From positions 1 to 46,015 of the forward strand of contig SCMT01000029.1 in the NCBI GenBank assembly GCA_005502915.1: DNA of 46,015 bases, read 5' to 3'. A program made the position numbers and the translations under genes. Shown here one piece after another: positions 9,214-17,269 of this stretch (positions are counted from its first letter, which is position 1; every line of letters begins with the position of its first letter). Origin of the DNA: Lysobacteraceae bacterium 2PB. Lineage in GTDB: Bacteria > Pseudomonadota > Gammaproteobacteria > Xanthomonadales > Xanthomonadaceae. Under the pieces are notes generated by a model. It saw nothing but the letters and a program-made list of their open reading frames with translations, ran no database searches and was not told the DNA's origin.

Positions 9214-11601
9214 ATGAGTCCGACCCGCCGCGTCATCCTCGCCCTCATCTGGCTGGCCGTGCTGGTCGGCGCCGGTTATGCGATCTCGCAGCGCCTGCAG
9301 GTCAGCGGCGACCTGCGCAAGTTCATGCCCTCGGCCGAGACCCCGGCGCAGAAGCTGCTGATCGACGAGCTGGGCGAAGGCCCGGGTTCGCGCCTGCTGC
9401 TGATGGCGATCGGCGGCGACGATCCCGAAACCCTGGCCGCGCAGTCGCAGGCCGTCGCCGAGACCCTGGCCGCAGACGAGCGCTTCGTCCTCGTCGCGAA
9501 CGGCGCCGATGCCGGGCTCGATGCCATCCCGGAGCGCCTGCGCCCGTACCGCTACCTGCTGTCGCCCACGCTCGATACCCAGCCCTACGACGCCGCCTTC
9601 CTGCGCGGCGAGCTGGAATCGCGGGTGCAGGATCTCGGCTCGCCCGCTGCGGCGCTGATCGAACCGATCCTGCCGGCCGACCCCACCCTCGAAACCCTGC
9701 GCATCGCCGAGGCCCTGCAGCCGGCGACCGCGCCGCAGCGACTGCACGGGGTCTGGTTCGACCGCGCCGGCCAGCGCGCCCTGCTCGCGATCGAAACCCG
9801 GGCCGCCGGCTTCGACCCCACCGGTCAGCAGCTGGCGGTGGCGGCGGTGCAGGCGGCGTTCGACCGGGCGCGCGGCGACAGCCCGGCAACGATGACCCTG
9901 ACCGGTCCCGGCGCGTTTTCGGTGGAGATCGGCGGCCGTACGCAGCGCGAAGCCAGCTGGATCGGCACCGTGGACACGGTCGGCCTGATCCTGCTGCTGC
10001 TGATCGCCTACCGCAGCTGGCGCACCCCGCTGTTCGGCGTGCTGCCGCTGGCCAGCGCCGGCCTGGCCGGGCTGGGCGCGGTGGCCCTGCTGTTCGAGGG
10101 CGTGCACGGGATTACGGTCGCCTTCGGTTTCACCCTGATCGGCGTGGTCCAGGACTACCCGATCCACCTGTTCAGCCACCAGCGCGCGGGCGTGTCGCCC
10201 TGGGCGAACGCGCGGGCGATCTGGCCGACCCTCGCCACCGGCGTGGCCTCGACCTGCATCGCCTACCTCACCTTCCTGTTCTCCGGCGTCGATGGCCTGC
10301 AGCAGCTGGCGGTGTTCACCATCGCCGCCTTCGCCATGGCCGCGCTGACCACCCGCTTCCTGCTGCCTGCGCTGATCGACCCGGCGCCGCGCGACCCGGC
10401 CGCGTCGCCGCGCATGGCCGCGCTGTGGCGCCTGGCCGAGCGGGTGCCGCGTCCGCCGACGTGGCTGCTGGCGGTGCTCGCGGTCGCCGCGCTCGCGACC
10501 CTGCGCTTCGCGCCCGGGCCGTTCTGGCAGAACGACCTGTCCAAGCTCACGCCCGTGCAGCCCGAAGCCCTGGCCGAGGATGCGCGCCTGCGCACCGAGC
10601 TGGGCGCGCCGGACGTGCGCTACCTGCTGGCGGTGCGCGGCAAGGACGCCGAGGACGTGCTGCGCCGGCTCGAAGCCCTGCATCCGCGCCTCGACGCCCT
10701 CGTCGCCGACGGCACGCTGGCAGGCTACGACAGCGCCGCGAAGGTGCTGCCCAGCGCCGCCGTGCAGCGTGCGCGCCAGGCGAAGCTGCCCTCGGCGGAC
10801 ACGCTGCGCGCCTCGCTCGATGCCGCCGTGGCCCCCACGCCGTTCCGCGCCGACGCCTTCGAGGATTTCCTCGCCGATGTCGAGGCCGCGCGCACCGCCA
10901 AGCCGCTGGCGCCAGGCGATTTCGCCGGCACGCCGCTGGCCACGCGCCTCGGCGCCCTGTTGCTGGAACAGCGCGACCACGCCACCGCGCTGGTGTCGAT
11001 GACCGGGCTGTCCGATCCGGCCAAGGTCTCGGCGGCCGTCGCCGCGCCCGGCGTCGAGCTGATGGACCTCAAGACCGCCTCCGAATCGCTGGTCGAGGCC
11101 TATCGCGAGCGCGTGCTGTTCGCGCTGGGCATCGCCGCGCTGCTGCTCGCGGCCACGGTGTGGTTCGCGCTGCGCACGCCGCGCCGCGTCGTGCGCGTGC
11201 TGCTGCCGATGGCGCTGACCACGCTGCTGATCGTCGCGGTGCTGCGCGCGTCCGGCGTCGAGCTCACCCTGTTCCACCTCGTCGCGCTGATCCTCGCCGC
11301 CGGCCTCGGCCTCGACTACGCGCTGTTCTTCGAACACGCCGGCGACGACTACGCCGACCAGCTGCGCACCCTGCACGCGCTGATCGTCTGCAGCCTGATG
11401 ACCTTCCTGGTGTTCTTCCTGCTCGGCCTGTCGAGCATCCCGGTGCTGCGCGCGATCGGCGTGACGGTCACGCTGGGCGTGGTCTGCAACTTCGTGCTGG
11501 CGCTGCTGATTTCCCGACATGCGGTGGATGCCGACGGGAAAAGCAAAGCGCTCGGGCCTGAAGGCCCTCCTACGAAGACAGAAGCTGGAGGTGTCGCTTG
11601 A
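9214..11601 (+). CDS. MMPL/RND family exporter of aryl polyene loci
   Basis: 795-residue inner-membrane RND-type transporter with the usual duplicated plan: one N-terminal helix, a large periplasmic domain (about residues 30-250), five helices (about 250-395), then a second helix at about 415, a second periplasmic domain and five more helices to about 770. It probably lifts the polyene lipid towards the LolA-like carrier. Oddity: the last 20 or so residues, ALGPEGPPTKTEAGGVA, are encoded by a single REP arm (11550-11575). The same LGPEGPPTK peptide is produced by the REP pair in the ABC ATPase, so the native C-terminus has been replaced or extended. The stop overlaps the TTG start of the next gene. 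Confidence 0.9.
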   Translation: MSPTRRVILALIWLAVLVGAGYAISQRLQVSGDLRKFMPSAETPAQKLLIDELGEGPGSRLLLMAIGGDDPETLAAQSQAVAETLAADERFVLVANGADAGLDAIPERLRPYRYLLSPTLDTQPYDAAFLRGELESRVQDLGSPAAALIEPILPADPTLETLRIAEALQPATAPQRLHGVWFDRAGQRALLAIETRAAGFDPTGQQLAVAAVQAAFDRARGDSPATMTLTGPGAFSVEIGGRTQREASWIGTVDTVGLILLLLIAYRSWRTPLFGVLPLASAGLAGLGAVALLFEGVHGITVAFGFTLIGVVQDYPIHLFSHQRAGVSPWANARAIWPTLATGVASTCIAYLTFLFSGVDGLQQLAVFTIAAFAMAALTTRFLLPALIDPAPRDPAASPRMAALWRLAERVPRPPTWLLAVLAVAALATLRFAPGPFWQNDLSKLTPVQPEALAEDARLRTELGAPDVRYLLAVRGKDAEDVLRRLEALHPRLDALVADGTLAGYDSAAKVLPSAAVQRARQAKLPSADTLRASLDAAVAPTPFRADAFEDFLADVEAARTAKPLAPGDFAGTPLATRLGALLLEQRDHATALVSMTGLSDPAKVSAAVAAPGVELMDLKTASESLVEAYRERVLFALGIAALLLAATVWFALRTPRRVVRVLLPMALTTLLIVAVLRASGVELTLFHLVALILAAGLGLDYALFFEHAGDDYADQLRTLHALIVCSLMTFLVFFLLGLSSIPVLRAIGVTVTLGVVCNFVLALLISRHAVDADGKSKALGPEGPPTKTEAGGVA
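11550..11575. repeat. Single REP arm of the 1597-1680 family
   Basis: GCTCGGGCCTGAAGGCCC followed by TCCTAC matches the right arm at 1653-1676 apart from the outermost bases. It contains the same GGGCCT-GA-AGGCCC hairpin. It lies within the last codons of the MMPL gene and is read in the same frame as in the ATPase. No inverted partner is present nearby. Confidence 0.85.
11587..11600 (+). promoter_or_regulatory. Strong ribosome-binding site that decides a TTG start
   Basis: GGAGGT (11587-11592) lies five bases before TTG (11598), which overlaps the MMPL stop as TTGA. No ATG exists nearby in frame before the conserved domain, so the dehydratase gene is judged to start at TTG. Confidence 0.75.
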
Positions 11602-12041
11602 CTGGCCATGACGTGATCGATCGCAGCGCGATCGAGGCGATGATCCCGCACAAGGGCGGCATGTGCCTGTGGGACGAAGTCACCGGCTGGGACGAGCGCA
11701 GCGTGCGCCTGCGCACCGCCACGCATCGCGACCCGGCCCATCCGCTGCGCGGCGACGACCGCCTGCGCGCGGTGCACCTGTGCGAATACGGTGCGCAGGC
11801 GATGGCCGTGCATGGCGGCCTGCGCGGCGCCGAGGCCGGCGGCGAACCCAGGGTCGGCTTCCTCGTCGCCCTGCGCGACGTGCAGCTGCATGTCGCCCGA
11901 ATCGACGACCTGCCCGGCGACCTCACCTGCGAAGCCGAACTGCTCGCCGAAAGCCCCGCCAGCCAGCAGTACGTCTTCCGCGTGCTCCACGACGGCGCGG
12001 TGCTGGCGGAGGGGCGTGCGGCGGTGATGTTGCAGCCATGA
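11598..12041 (+). CDS. Hotdog-fold dehydratase (ApeP-like), partner of the ApeI-like enzyme
   Basis: 147-residue hotdog protein with the FabZ-like opening IPHKGGMCLWDEV (residues about 16-28). It carries the EYGAQAMAVHGG helix seen in ApeP-type dehydratases. In the characterised APE system ApeP forms a heterodimer with ApeI. The start is TTG, supported by GGAGGT five bases upstream and by overlap with the exporter stop. The end overlaps the ATG of an unrelated orphan gene (ATGA), whereas in typical loci the ketoreductase gene follows directly. Confidence 0.87.
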   Translation: MTGHDVIDRSAIEAMIPHKGGMCLWDEVTGWDERSVRLRTATHRDPAHPLRGDDRLRAVHLCEYGAQAMAVHGGLRGAEAGGEPRVGFLVALRDVQLHVARIDDLPGDLTCEAELLAESPASQQYVFRVLHDGAVLAEGRAAVMLQP

Positions 12042-12472
12042 GTCATCAGTACGGTTTCGAGCGGGTATATGTCGAAAGCGAGTGGTATGACGGTCCGCGC
12101 TCCGGCATTGCCGACATTCATGGCGTGCCTCATCGTTTCAAGTCGAACTTCGATGAACATGACGACGAATGGCTTGGAACGTTCGTTGTATTTCCGATCG
12201 AACCGGACTTGTTGGCGCTGGAGCAGGAACAGTGGCGAATTTTCGTCGCATGGAACAAGCGACACGAGGCCGATTGTCAGGATACAAGCACACATCCAGG
12301 GCATGGTGGAATCGATCAGCGCTGGGATGAGCTCGAGGTGCTTCTTGCCGAGAGCCGCAATACTTATCCAGCGGATGTCAGGAGTGCAAAAGCCGAGTTC
12401 CTGCGATTGGATCGAGAGGAGCGATACGATGATGACGGTCCCGACTACCGCCTGAGTTGGAAAGTACTTTAA
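12038..12472 (+). CDS. Orphan hypothetical protein of lower GC inside the pigment operon
   Basis: 144-residue soluble, acidic protein without signal peptide or helices. It opens MSHQYGFERVYVESEWYDGP and is rich in Trp, Tyr, Asp and Glu (EWLGTFVVFPIEPD, EQEQWRIF). By eye the DNA is markedly less GC-rich than the flanking pigment genes and uses AT-ending codons freely, which suggests recent acquisition. The ATG overlaps the dehydratase stop by four bases, so it is expressed with the operon, and 45 bases separate it from the ketoreductase. I recall similar small proteins with a YDGPR-G-AD...PH-F core in scattered bacteria but no function; an immunity-type or mobile cargo gene is possible. It is not a known part of aryl polyene synthesis. 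Confidence 0.75.
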   Translation: MSHQYGFERVYVESEWYDGPRSGIADIHGVPHRFKSNFDEHDDEWLGTFVVFPIEPDLLALEQEQWRIFVAWNKRHEADCQDTSTHPGHGGIDQRWDELEVLLAESRNTYPADVRSAKAEFLRLDREERYDDDGPDYRLSWKVL

Positions 12473-12517
12473 ACCGCTTACACGCATCAACGTCTTTTGA
12501 TGACGCGAGAACAAGAC

Positions 12518-13252
12518 ATGTCGAACACCACTCCCCGCCGCGCCCTCGTCACCGGCGGCAGCGGCGATCTCGGCGGCGCGATCTGCCGCGCGCTGGCCAC
12601 GAACGGGGCGCACGTGATCGTGCATGCGAACGGCAACCTCGCCCGTGCCGAATCCGTGCGTGACGAGATCATCGCTGCCGGCGGTTCCGCCGAGGCCGTG
12701 GCCTTCGACGTGGCCGACGGCGAGGCCACGCGCGCGGCGCTGGCGGCCCTGCTCGAAGCCGGGCCGATCCAGATCGTGGTCAACAACGCCGGCATCCACG
12801 ACGACGCGCCGATGGCGGGCATGCGCGACGAGCAATGGAAGCGCGTGGTCGACGTGTCGCTGCATGGTTTCTTCCACGTGACGCAGCCGCTGCTGCTGCC
12901 GATGGCGCGCACCCGCTGGGGCCGCGTGGTCAGCATCTCCTCGGTGGCCGGCGTCATCGGCAATCGCGGCCAGACCAACTACGCCGCCGCGAAGGCCGCG
13001 CTGCACGGCGCGACCAAGTCGCTGGCGCGCGAGATGGCCAGCCGGGGCATCACCGCGAATGTCGTCGCACCGGGCGTGATCGCCGGCAGCATGGCCCGCG
13101 AGGCCTTCCCGCCGGAGCAGATCAAGCAGATCGTCCCTGCCGGCCGCGCCGGCACGCCCGAGGAGGTCGCCGCGCTGGTGGCGTTCCTGTGCGGCGACGC
13201 CGCGGGGTACATTAATGGCCAGGTGATCGGCGTCGACGGCGGCATGAGCTGA
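12518..13252 (+). CDS. 3-ketoacyl-ACP reductase, SDR family (FabG/ApeQ-like)
   Basis: 244-residue NAD(P)H-dependent short-chain reductase that should reduce the 3-keto group in each polyene cycle. The nucleotide-binding motif is TGGSGDLGG (residues 12-20), then NNAG (89-92), SISSVAG with catalytic Ser around 142, and Tyr155-x3-Lys159. The usual catalytic Asn of the FabG tetrad appears to be Ser114 (VDVSLHG). ATG at 12518 gives the normal family N-terminus; in-frame ATG at 12500 or TTG at 12497 would add six or seven residues. It stands 45 bases after the orphan gene, unlike the overlapping starts elsewhere in the operon, as expected if the orphan was inserted just before it. Confidence 0.9.
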   Translation: MSNTTPRRALVTGGSGDLGGAICRALATNGAHVIVHANGNLARAESVRDEIIAAGGSAEAVAFDVADGEATRAALAALLEAGPIQIVVNNAGIHDDAPMAGMRDEQWKRVVDVSLHGFFHVTQPLLLPMARTRWGRVVSISSVAGVIGNRGQTNYAAAKAALHGATKSLAREMASRGITANVVAPGVIAGSMAREAFPPEQIKQIVPAGRAGTPEEVAALVAFLCGDAAGYINGQVIGVDGGMS

Positions 13253-13290
13253 GCGATCACCTTCCATCCAACACCCAGGGGAGAAAGCAG

Positions 13291-13914
13291 ATGTTGAAGC
13301 GCATGCTGATGGCTGCATTCGTGGTCGCCACGTTGTCCCTCGCAGGCCCGGTGGCCGCGAAGAAGAAGATCGCACCTCCGAAGTTCTCCGAGGATGCGAA
13401 GAACCCGGTGCCGACCATGGCACTCAACGCTTTCCAGCGCTTCGAGATGTCGCCTGTGAAGATGGGGCCTCCGTTCGACGAACACGAGTCGAACAAGGGG
13501 GCGCTGCAGAACCTCGAAGCCAATCTCGCCGAGCGCGCCAAGCCGCTCATCACCGAGTGGAACGCCAAGCCGGCGGGCGATGCGCCGCGCACGCTGAAGA
13601 TCGAGCCGGAAATCGGCTACATCCGCTTCATCTCCGGCGGCGCGCGTTTCTTCGGCGGCGCCTTCGCGGGCGACTCGGGCATCCTGCTCAAGCTCAAGCT
13701 GAGCGATGCGGCCACCGGCGAAGTGATCGGCGAGCCGCAGTTCTACCAGCGCGCGGGTGCGTTCAGCGCCACCTACACCTTCGGCGCGATGGACAAGCAC
13801 ATGATCATCCGCGTCTCGGGCATGGTCGCCAACTATCTCAAGCTCAACTACGACGCGCCGACCGAAACCCTGGTCATGGTGGCGCCGGGGCATGAAGACG
13901 AAGAGAAGAAGTAA
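13291..13914 (+). CDS. Secreted hypothetical protein at the end of the pigment operon
   Basis: 207-residue protein with a signal peptide (MLKRMLMAAFVVATLSLAGPVAA, cut before KKKIAPP) and no lipobox. The mature part is mixed alpha/beta with a glycine-rich turn, ISGGARFFGGAFAGDSG, followed by LLKLKLSDAATGEVIGEPQFYQR. That arrangement is reminiscent of DUF4410/DUF3313-like envelope proteins that contain similar D-A-TG-VIG segments. A GGGGAGA ribosome-binding site lies about seven bases before ATG 13291, and the gap to the ketoreductase is 38 bases, so it belongs to the same operon. The highly charged C-terminus (HEDEEKK) is notable. Function unknown; a terminator follows. Confidence 0.75.
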   Translation: MLKRMLMAAFVVATLSLAGPVAAKKKIAPPKFSEDAKNPVPTMALNAFQRFEMSPVKMGPPFDEHESNKGALQNLEANLAERAKPLITEWNAKPAGDAPRTLKIEPEIGYIRFISGGARFFGGAFAGDSGILLKLKLSDAATGEVIGEPQFYQRAGAFSATYTFGAMDKHMIIRVSGMVANYLKLNYDAPTETLVMVAPGHEDEEKK

Positions 13915-13935
13915 GCCTCGCGAGACCGCGACACG

Positions 13936-13961
13936 ACGAGGGCCGCTTGCGCGGCCCTCGT
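13936..13961. terminator. Hairpin terminator between convergent pigment units
   Basis: An 11-base-pair perfect stem (13936-13946 with 13951-13961, loop TTGC) lies 22 bases after the secreted-protein stop and 23 bases beyond the stop of the convergent halogenase gene. No strong T run follows on either strand, so it would be a GC-rich bidirectional or structural terminator. Confidence 0.6.
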
Positions 13962-13983
13962 GCGTTTCCGGCGGTGGCCTGCC

Positions 13984-15609
13984 TTACGCCGCCGCGTACC
14001 ACACCGGCGCGAGCGAGGCGCGTTCGGCGGGCGCGGGCAGCAGCGCGGCGAGGCCGTGGTCGTCGATGTCCGGATAGTCCGCGCGGGCACGCAGCAGGAT
14101 TTCCGCGGCCAGCCACTCCATCCGCGCGACGTTGTCGCGGATGCGGTCGGCGAAGCTCGCGTTGTCGAGCAGGTCGTGCAGCGCGCGGTTCATCTCGTGG
14201 AACCAGTCGATGTTGAACTGGTCGAGCAGGCGGCCATCGAGCGCGGCGTCGCCGACGCGTCCGGCCGCGTCGTTGCGTTCGCCCCAGGTGCGCAGCAGGG
14301 CCTGCATCGCGAGGTTGAGGTCGCGACCGCGTTCGAACTGCGGACGCAGGCGGCCGAGCAGCTGGATCTCGGTGAGCTTCTCGCCGCAGACCAGCGGCGC
14401 GAGCAGCGACCAGTAGTAGGTGTAGTCCCAGATCACCTTCACCGGCATCACCTGGGCATCGCCGAACAGCGCGTACTGCCCCTGGTAGAGCGTCATCGTG
14501 TTCTCGTAGAAACCGAAGTACAGCTGCTGGTAGATGTCGGCGTAGGGTGCGAAGGCCTTGCCGGCGCGATCGCGCGCGATGAGGTCGCAGATGAGCGTGT
14601 TCGAGATCGCGATGAAATCGCTGCCCGGCGAATAGAACGGGTCGAGGAACACGCCGGCTTCGCCGGTCAGCGCCCAGCGGTGGCCGCTGAACACCTGCTT
14701 GCAGCCGTGGGAGAAGTGGCGCAGGAACAGGAAGTCCTGCAGCGTGTGCTCGGGCTTGTCCAGCGCCTCGGCGACGCGCGGCTGGTGCGTGCGCAGCCAG
14801 TCCATCGCCTTCTCGTGGGTGTTCATGGTCTCCAGCGGATGGAGCTTCGCGTCGCAGACGATGCCCAGCGAATGCGCGCCGGAGGACAGCGGGATCAGCC
14901 AGAACCAGTAGCCCCGGCCGCACATGTGGTTGGTCGAGCGCCAGCGGTCCGGCGGGTTGCAGCGCGCCTGCCAGTCGGCGTCGTCGGACCACAGCTTCGG
15001 ATCGATGATGCCGTCGACGCGCCACCACACGGCGTTGGCGTCGTGGTCGTTGCTTTCGGCGAGGTCGAGCTTGCGCTTGAGCAGGCCGGCGCGGCCGCTG
15101 GCGTCGACCACCCAGGGCGCGGACGCGGTCTGCGTCGCACCCGCCTGCTCGAAGCCGACGGTATGCGGCGTGTCGTCCTCGCGCAGGTCGACGCTGCGCA
15201 CCACCGCGCCGTCGTGGAAGCGCACGCCGAGTTCGCGCGCGCGTTCGCCGAGGAAGTTCTCGAAGCGGCCGCGATCGATCTGCCACGACGGTGTCGGCAG
15301 GATCCGGCTCACGCCCAGCTCGGTGCAGCGGTCGATGTCGCGGCGGCCTTCGCTGAAGAAGAAGCGGAAGCCGAACTTGCGGATCTGTTCCGCATCCAGA
15401 TGTTCGCGCAGGCCCAGCACATTGGCGAAGTAGTGCGCGCCGATCTCCACCGTGGATTCGCCGACCTTGTGCGCGGCTTCGCGCACCGGGTGGGCACGGC
15501 GTTCGATCACCGCCACGTCGATGGCCGGATCCTGGCGCTTGAGCTGGATCGCCAGGCTCAGCCCGGCGAGGCCGCCGCCGAGGACGATGACGTCGTGGGA
15601 GGTCTGCAT
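13984..15609 (-). CDS. Flavin-dependent halogenase-like protein of the pigment locus
   Basis: 541-residue flavoprotein of the tryptophan/phenol halogenase family. The FAD motif GGGLAG is at residues 11-16. HKVGEST (47-53) carries a Lys beside the conserved GES, and WFWLIP (235-240) is the WxWxIP halogenase hallmark; GEAGVFLDPFYSPGSDFIA is the second FAD motif. Xanthomonadins are brominated, so this is a good candidate for halogenating the aryl ring or polyene. It is the last gene of the leftward unit. ATG at 15609 puts the Rossmann fold six residues in; ATG 15630 (seven residues longer) is an alternative, and neither has a clear ribosome-binding site. It is distinct from the flavoprotein at 3905-5347. 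Confidence 0.87.
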   Translation of the reverse strand: MQTSHDVIVLGGGLAGLSLAIQLKRQDPAIDVAVIERRAHPVREAAHKVGESTVEIGAHYFANVLGLREHLDAEQIRKFGFRFFFSEGRRDIDRCTELGVSRILPTPSWQIDRGRFENFLGERARELGVRFHDGAVVRSVDLREDDTPHTVGFEQAGATQTASAPWVVDASGRAGLLKRKLDLAESNDHDANAVWWRVDGIIDPKLWSDDADWQARCNPPDRWRSTNHMCGRGYWFWLIPLSSGAHSLGIVCDAKLHPLETMNTHEKAMDWLRTHQPRVAEALDKPEHTLQDFLFLRHFSHGCKQVFSGHRWALTGEAGVFLDPFYSPGSDFIAISNTLICDLIARDRAGKAFAPYADIYQQLYFGFYENTMTLYQGQYALFGDAQVMPVKVIWDYTYYWSLLAPLVCGEKLTEIQLLGRLRPQFERGRDLNLAMQALLRTWGERNDAAGRVGDAALDGRLLDQFNIDWFHEMNRALHDLLDNASFADRIRDNVARMEWLAAEILLRARADYPDIDDHGLAALLPAPAERASLAPVWYAAA

Positions 15610-15647
15610 GGTCGCGTTGCCGTCGTTCATGGAATGCGCGTGCTCGT

Positions 15648-16469
15648 TCACTTGCGTGGCGTCGACGAAAACTCGCCCGTCGGGTCGTCGATCACCGCCG
15701 GGGTGTTGCGGGTGCGTCGATATTCGCGGATCACGTGGCCGTAGTTCCAGACCTGCACGACCACGTGCGAGGTGATCCGCCAAAGATCGTGCAGCGGGCG
15801 GAAGTGGCTCTTGCGGAATTTCTCGACCGCACCGGCGCCGGCGTAGCGCGATTCGATCGGCACCGAAACCACGCCCATGCCGAGGCGGCGCGCGGCGCTG
15901 ATCAGGATCTGCGCCTCGTAGACGAAGTCCTCGCCGGGCACGTCGGTGAGCGCCGCGACCGGTGCCGGGTACAGGCGCTGGCCGCTCTGGGTGTCGGCGA
16001 TGCGGTAGCCGCAGCCCCAGGCGATGCCCCAGTCGCCGAATTCGTTGGCGAGGCGGCGGTAGGTCGGCTGCTGCGCGCGCTTGCGCAGGCGCGCGCCGAT
16101 CGCGATGCAGTTCGGATGGCGGTTGGCGGCGGCGACCAGGCGCGGGATGTCGGCGGCCAGGTGCTGGCCGTCGCCGTCCATGGTCAGCACCGCGTTCGCG
16201 CCCTGGCGCAGCGCCTCGCGGAAGCCGTCGCGCAGGCTCGCGCCCTTGCCCATCCGCGTCTCGTGGCGCAGCAGGGTCACCGGCAGGTCGGCGATGCGCT
16301 CGGCGGTGCCGTCGTCGGAACCGTCGTCGATCACGATCACCCGGTCGCATTCGGCCAGCGCGCCTTCGACCACCTCGCGGATGCGCAGCGATTCGTTCAG
16401 CGCCGGGATCACCACGGCGATGCTGTGGCGGTCGTAGACGACGGGGGTGCCGGCGGCGAGATCAGTCAT
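15648..16469 (-). CDS. Family 2 glycosyltransferase of aryl polyene loci
   Basis: 273-residue cytoplasmic GT-A glycosyltransferase of the dolichyl-phosphate-mannose-synthase-like GT2 group. It has IAVVIPALNESLRI (17-30), VIDDGSDDGT (46-55) and the DxD metal site in TMDGDGQH (96-103), then a conserved GEDFVYEAQ region. Many APE loci carry a GT2 domain, sometimes fused to an acyltransferase; here both exist as separate genes. It may glycosylate the lipid carrier or polyene head. The start at 16469 overlaps the end of the upstream ketosynthase-like gene by eight bases; longer frames upstream are shadows of that gene. Confidence 0.88.
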   Translation of the reverse strand: MTDLAAGTPVVYDRHSIAVVIPALNESLRIREVVEGALAECDRVIVIDDGSDDGTAERIADLPVTLLRHETRMGKGASLRDGFREALRQGANAVLTMDGDGQHLAADIPRLVAAANRHPNCIAIGARLRKRAQQPTYRRLANEFGDWGIAWGCGYRIADTQSGQRLYPAPVAALTDVPGEDFVYEAQILISAARRLGMGVVSVPIESRYAGAGAVEKFRKSHFRPLHDLWRITSHVVVQVWNYGHVIREYRRTRNTPAVIDDPTGEFSSTPRK

Positions 16470-17268
16470 GGCTGCCTTTCGGGTGCGTGATGTCCACGGC
16501 CAGCACGCGGCCCGGCGGGCCGGCGCGCAGCACCACGTGGCCGGCGCCCGAGGCCAGCGCGTCGAACAGCGGCAGCATCGATGCGATGGCATTGCCGCCG
16601 GCATGGCGACCCAGCGGGCCGTCGCCGCCAGGTGCAGGGCTTGCTTCGCCATCGGCGTAGGCCACCGAGATGCGCGGCCCCTGGCCTTCGCGCGAGAGCA
16701 GCAAGGCCCCGCCGAGCAGGCCGGTGCAGTCGTGCACCGAGCGCAGCGGCCCGGTGGCGCCGGTGTCGTAGCCGACCAGCAGCACCGCCTCGGCGCCCGC
16801 CGCCAGCTGCGCCAGCGCCTCGACCAGGCCCTCGCCGAAGCTGCCGTCGTAGGCGCTGATCGCGGTCGCGGCCTCGACGCAGCCGGCGCCGATGGTCCAG
16901 TAGCCTGCGGCGGCGTTGTGCACCGAGTTGTGGAATTTCGTCGGCGACATCGCCGTCGGCTCGGCGGCGAGGGTGGTGCAGACGTAGTCGGTGATCGACA
17001 GGTCGCCGTGGGTCGAGGTGAACACCGACGGCAGCGAGGCCGGGTCGCGGCCGGCGGCCTGGCAGGCCGACAGCGCGACCTCCAGCGCCACCGCGACCGA
17101 TTCCGGCGCGCGACGACGCTCGTTCGGCGGCAGCAGCTGCGGCGAGGGTTTCGCGGGTGCGCCTTCCGGCAGCGCGCCTGTCGCGACGAACGCGCGCGCG
17201 GCGTCCCACGAGGGCAGGCCGTTGGTCCAGAAGCCGATGCTTTCGATGTGTGCGGTCAGGGTCGTCAT
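16462..17268 (-). CDS. Beta-ketoacyl synthase-like chain-length partner (ApeC-like)
   Basis: 268-residue thiolase-fold protein covering only part of a ketosynthase. It contains FHNSVHNAAAGYWTIGAG and EAATAISAYDGSF. In the latter the position of the catalytic Cys (TACSSSA in true ketosynthases) appears to be Ile, so it is probably catalytically inert. In the characterised APE system ApeC pairs with the active ketosynthase ApeO as a chain-length-factor-like heterodimer; the partner is the adjacent upstream gene. The ATG at 17268 lies one base after its stop. The role is inferred from the pairing. Confidence 0.87.
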   Translation of the reverse strand: MTTLTAHIESIGFWTNGLPSWDAARAFVATGALPEGAPAKPSPQLLPPNERRRAPESVAVALEVALSACQAAGRDPASLPSVFTSTHGDLSITDYVCTTLAAEPTAMSPTKFHNSVHNAAAGYWTIGAGCVEAATAISAYDGSFGEGLVEALAQLAAGAEAVLLVGYDTGATGPLRSVHDCTGLLGGALLLSREGQGPRISVAYADGEASPAPGGDGPLGRHAGGNAIASMLPLFDALASGAGHVVLRAGPPGRVLAVDITHPKGSHD

Positions 17269-17269
17269 G

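Noticed and set aside
9031-11520. 829-codon open frame opposite the MMPL exporter
   Set aside because: Composition is Arg/Gln/Gly shadow sequence; the exporter on the other strand has real membrane helices and domain structure.
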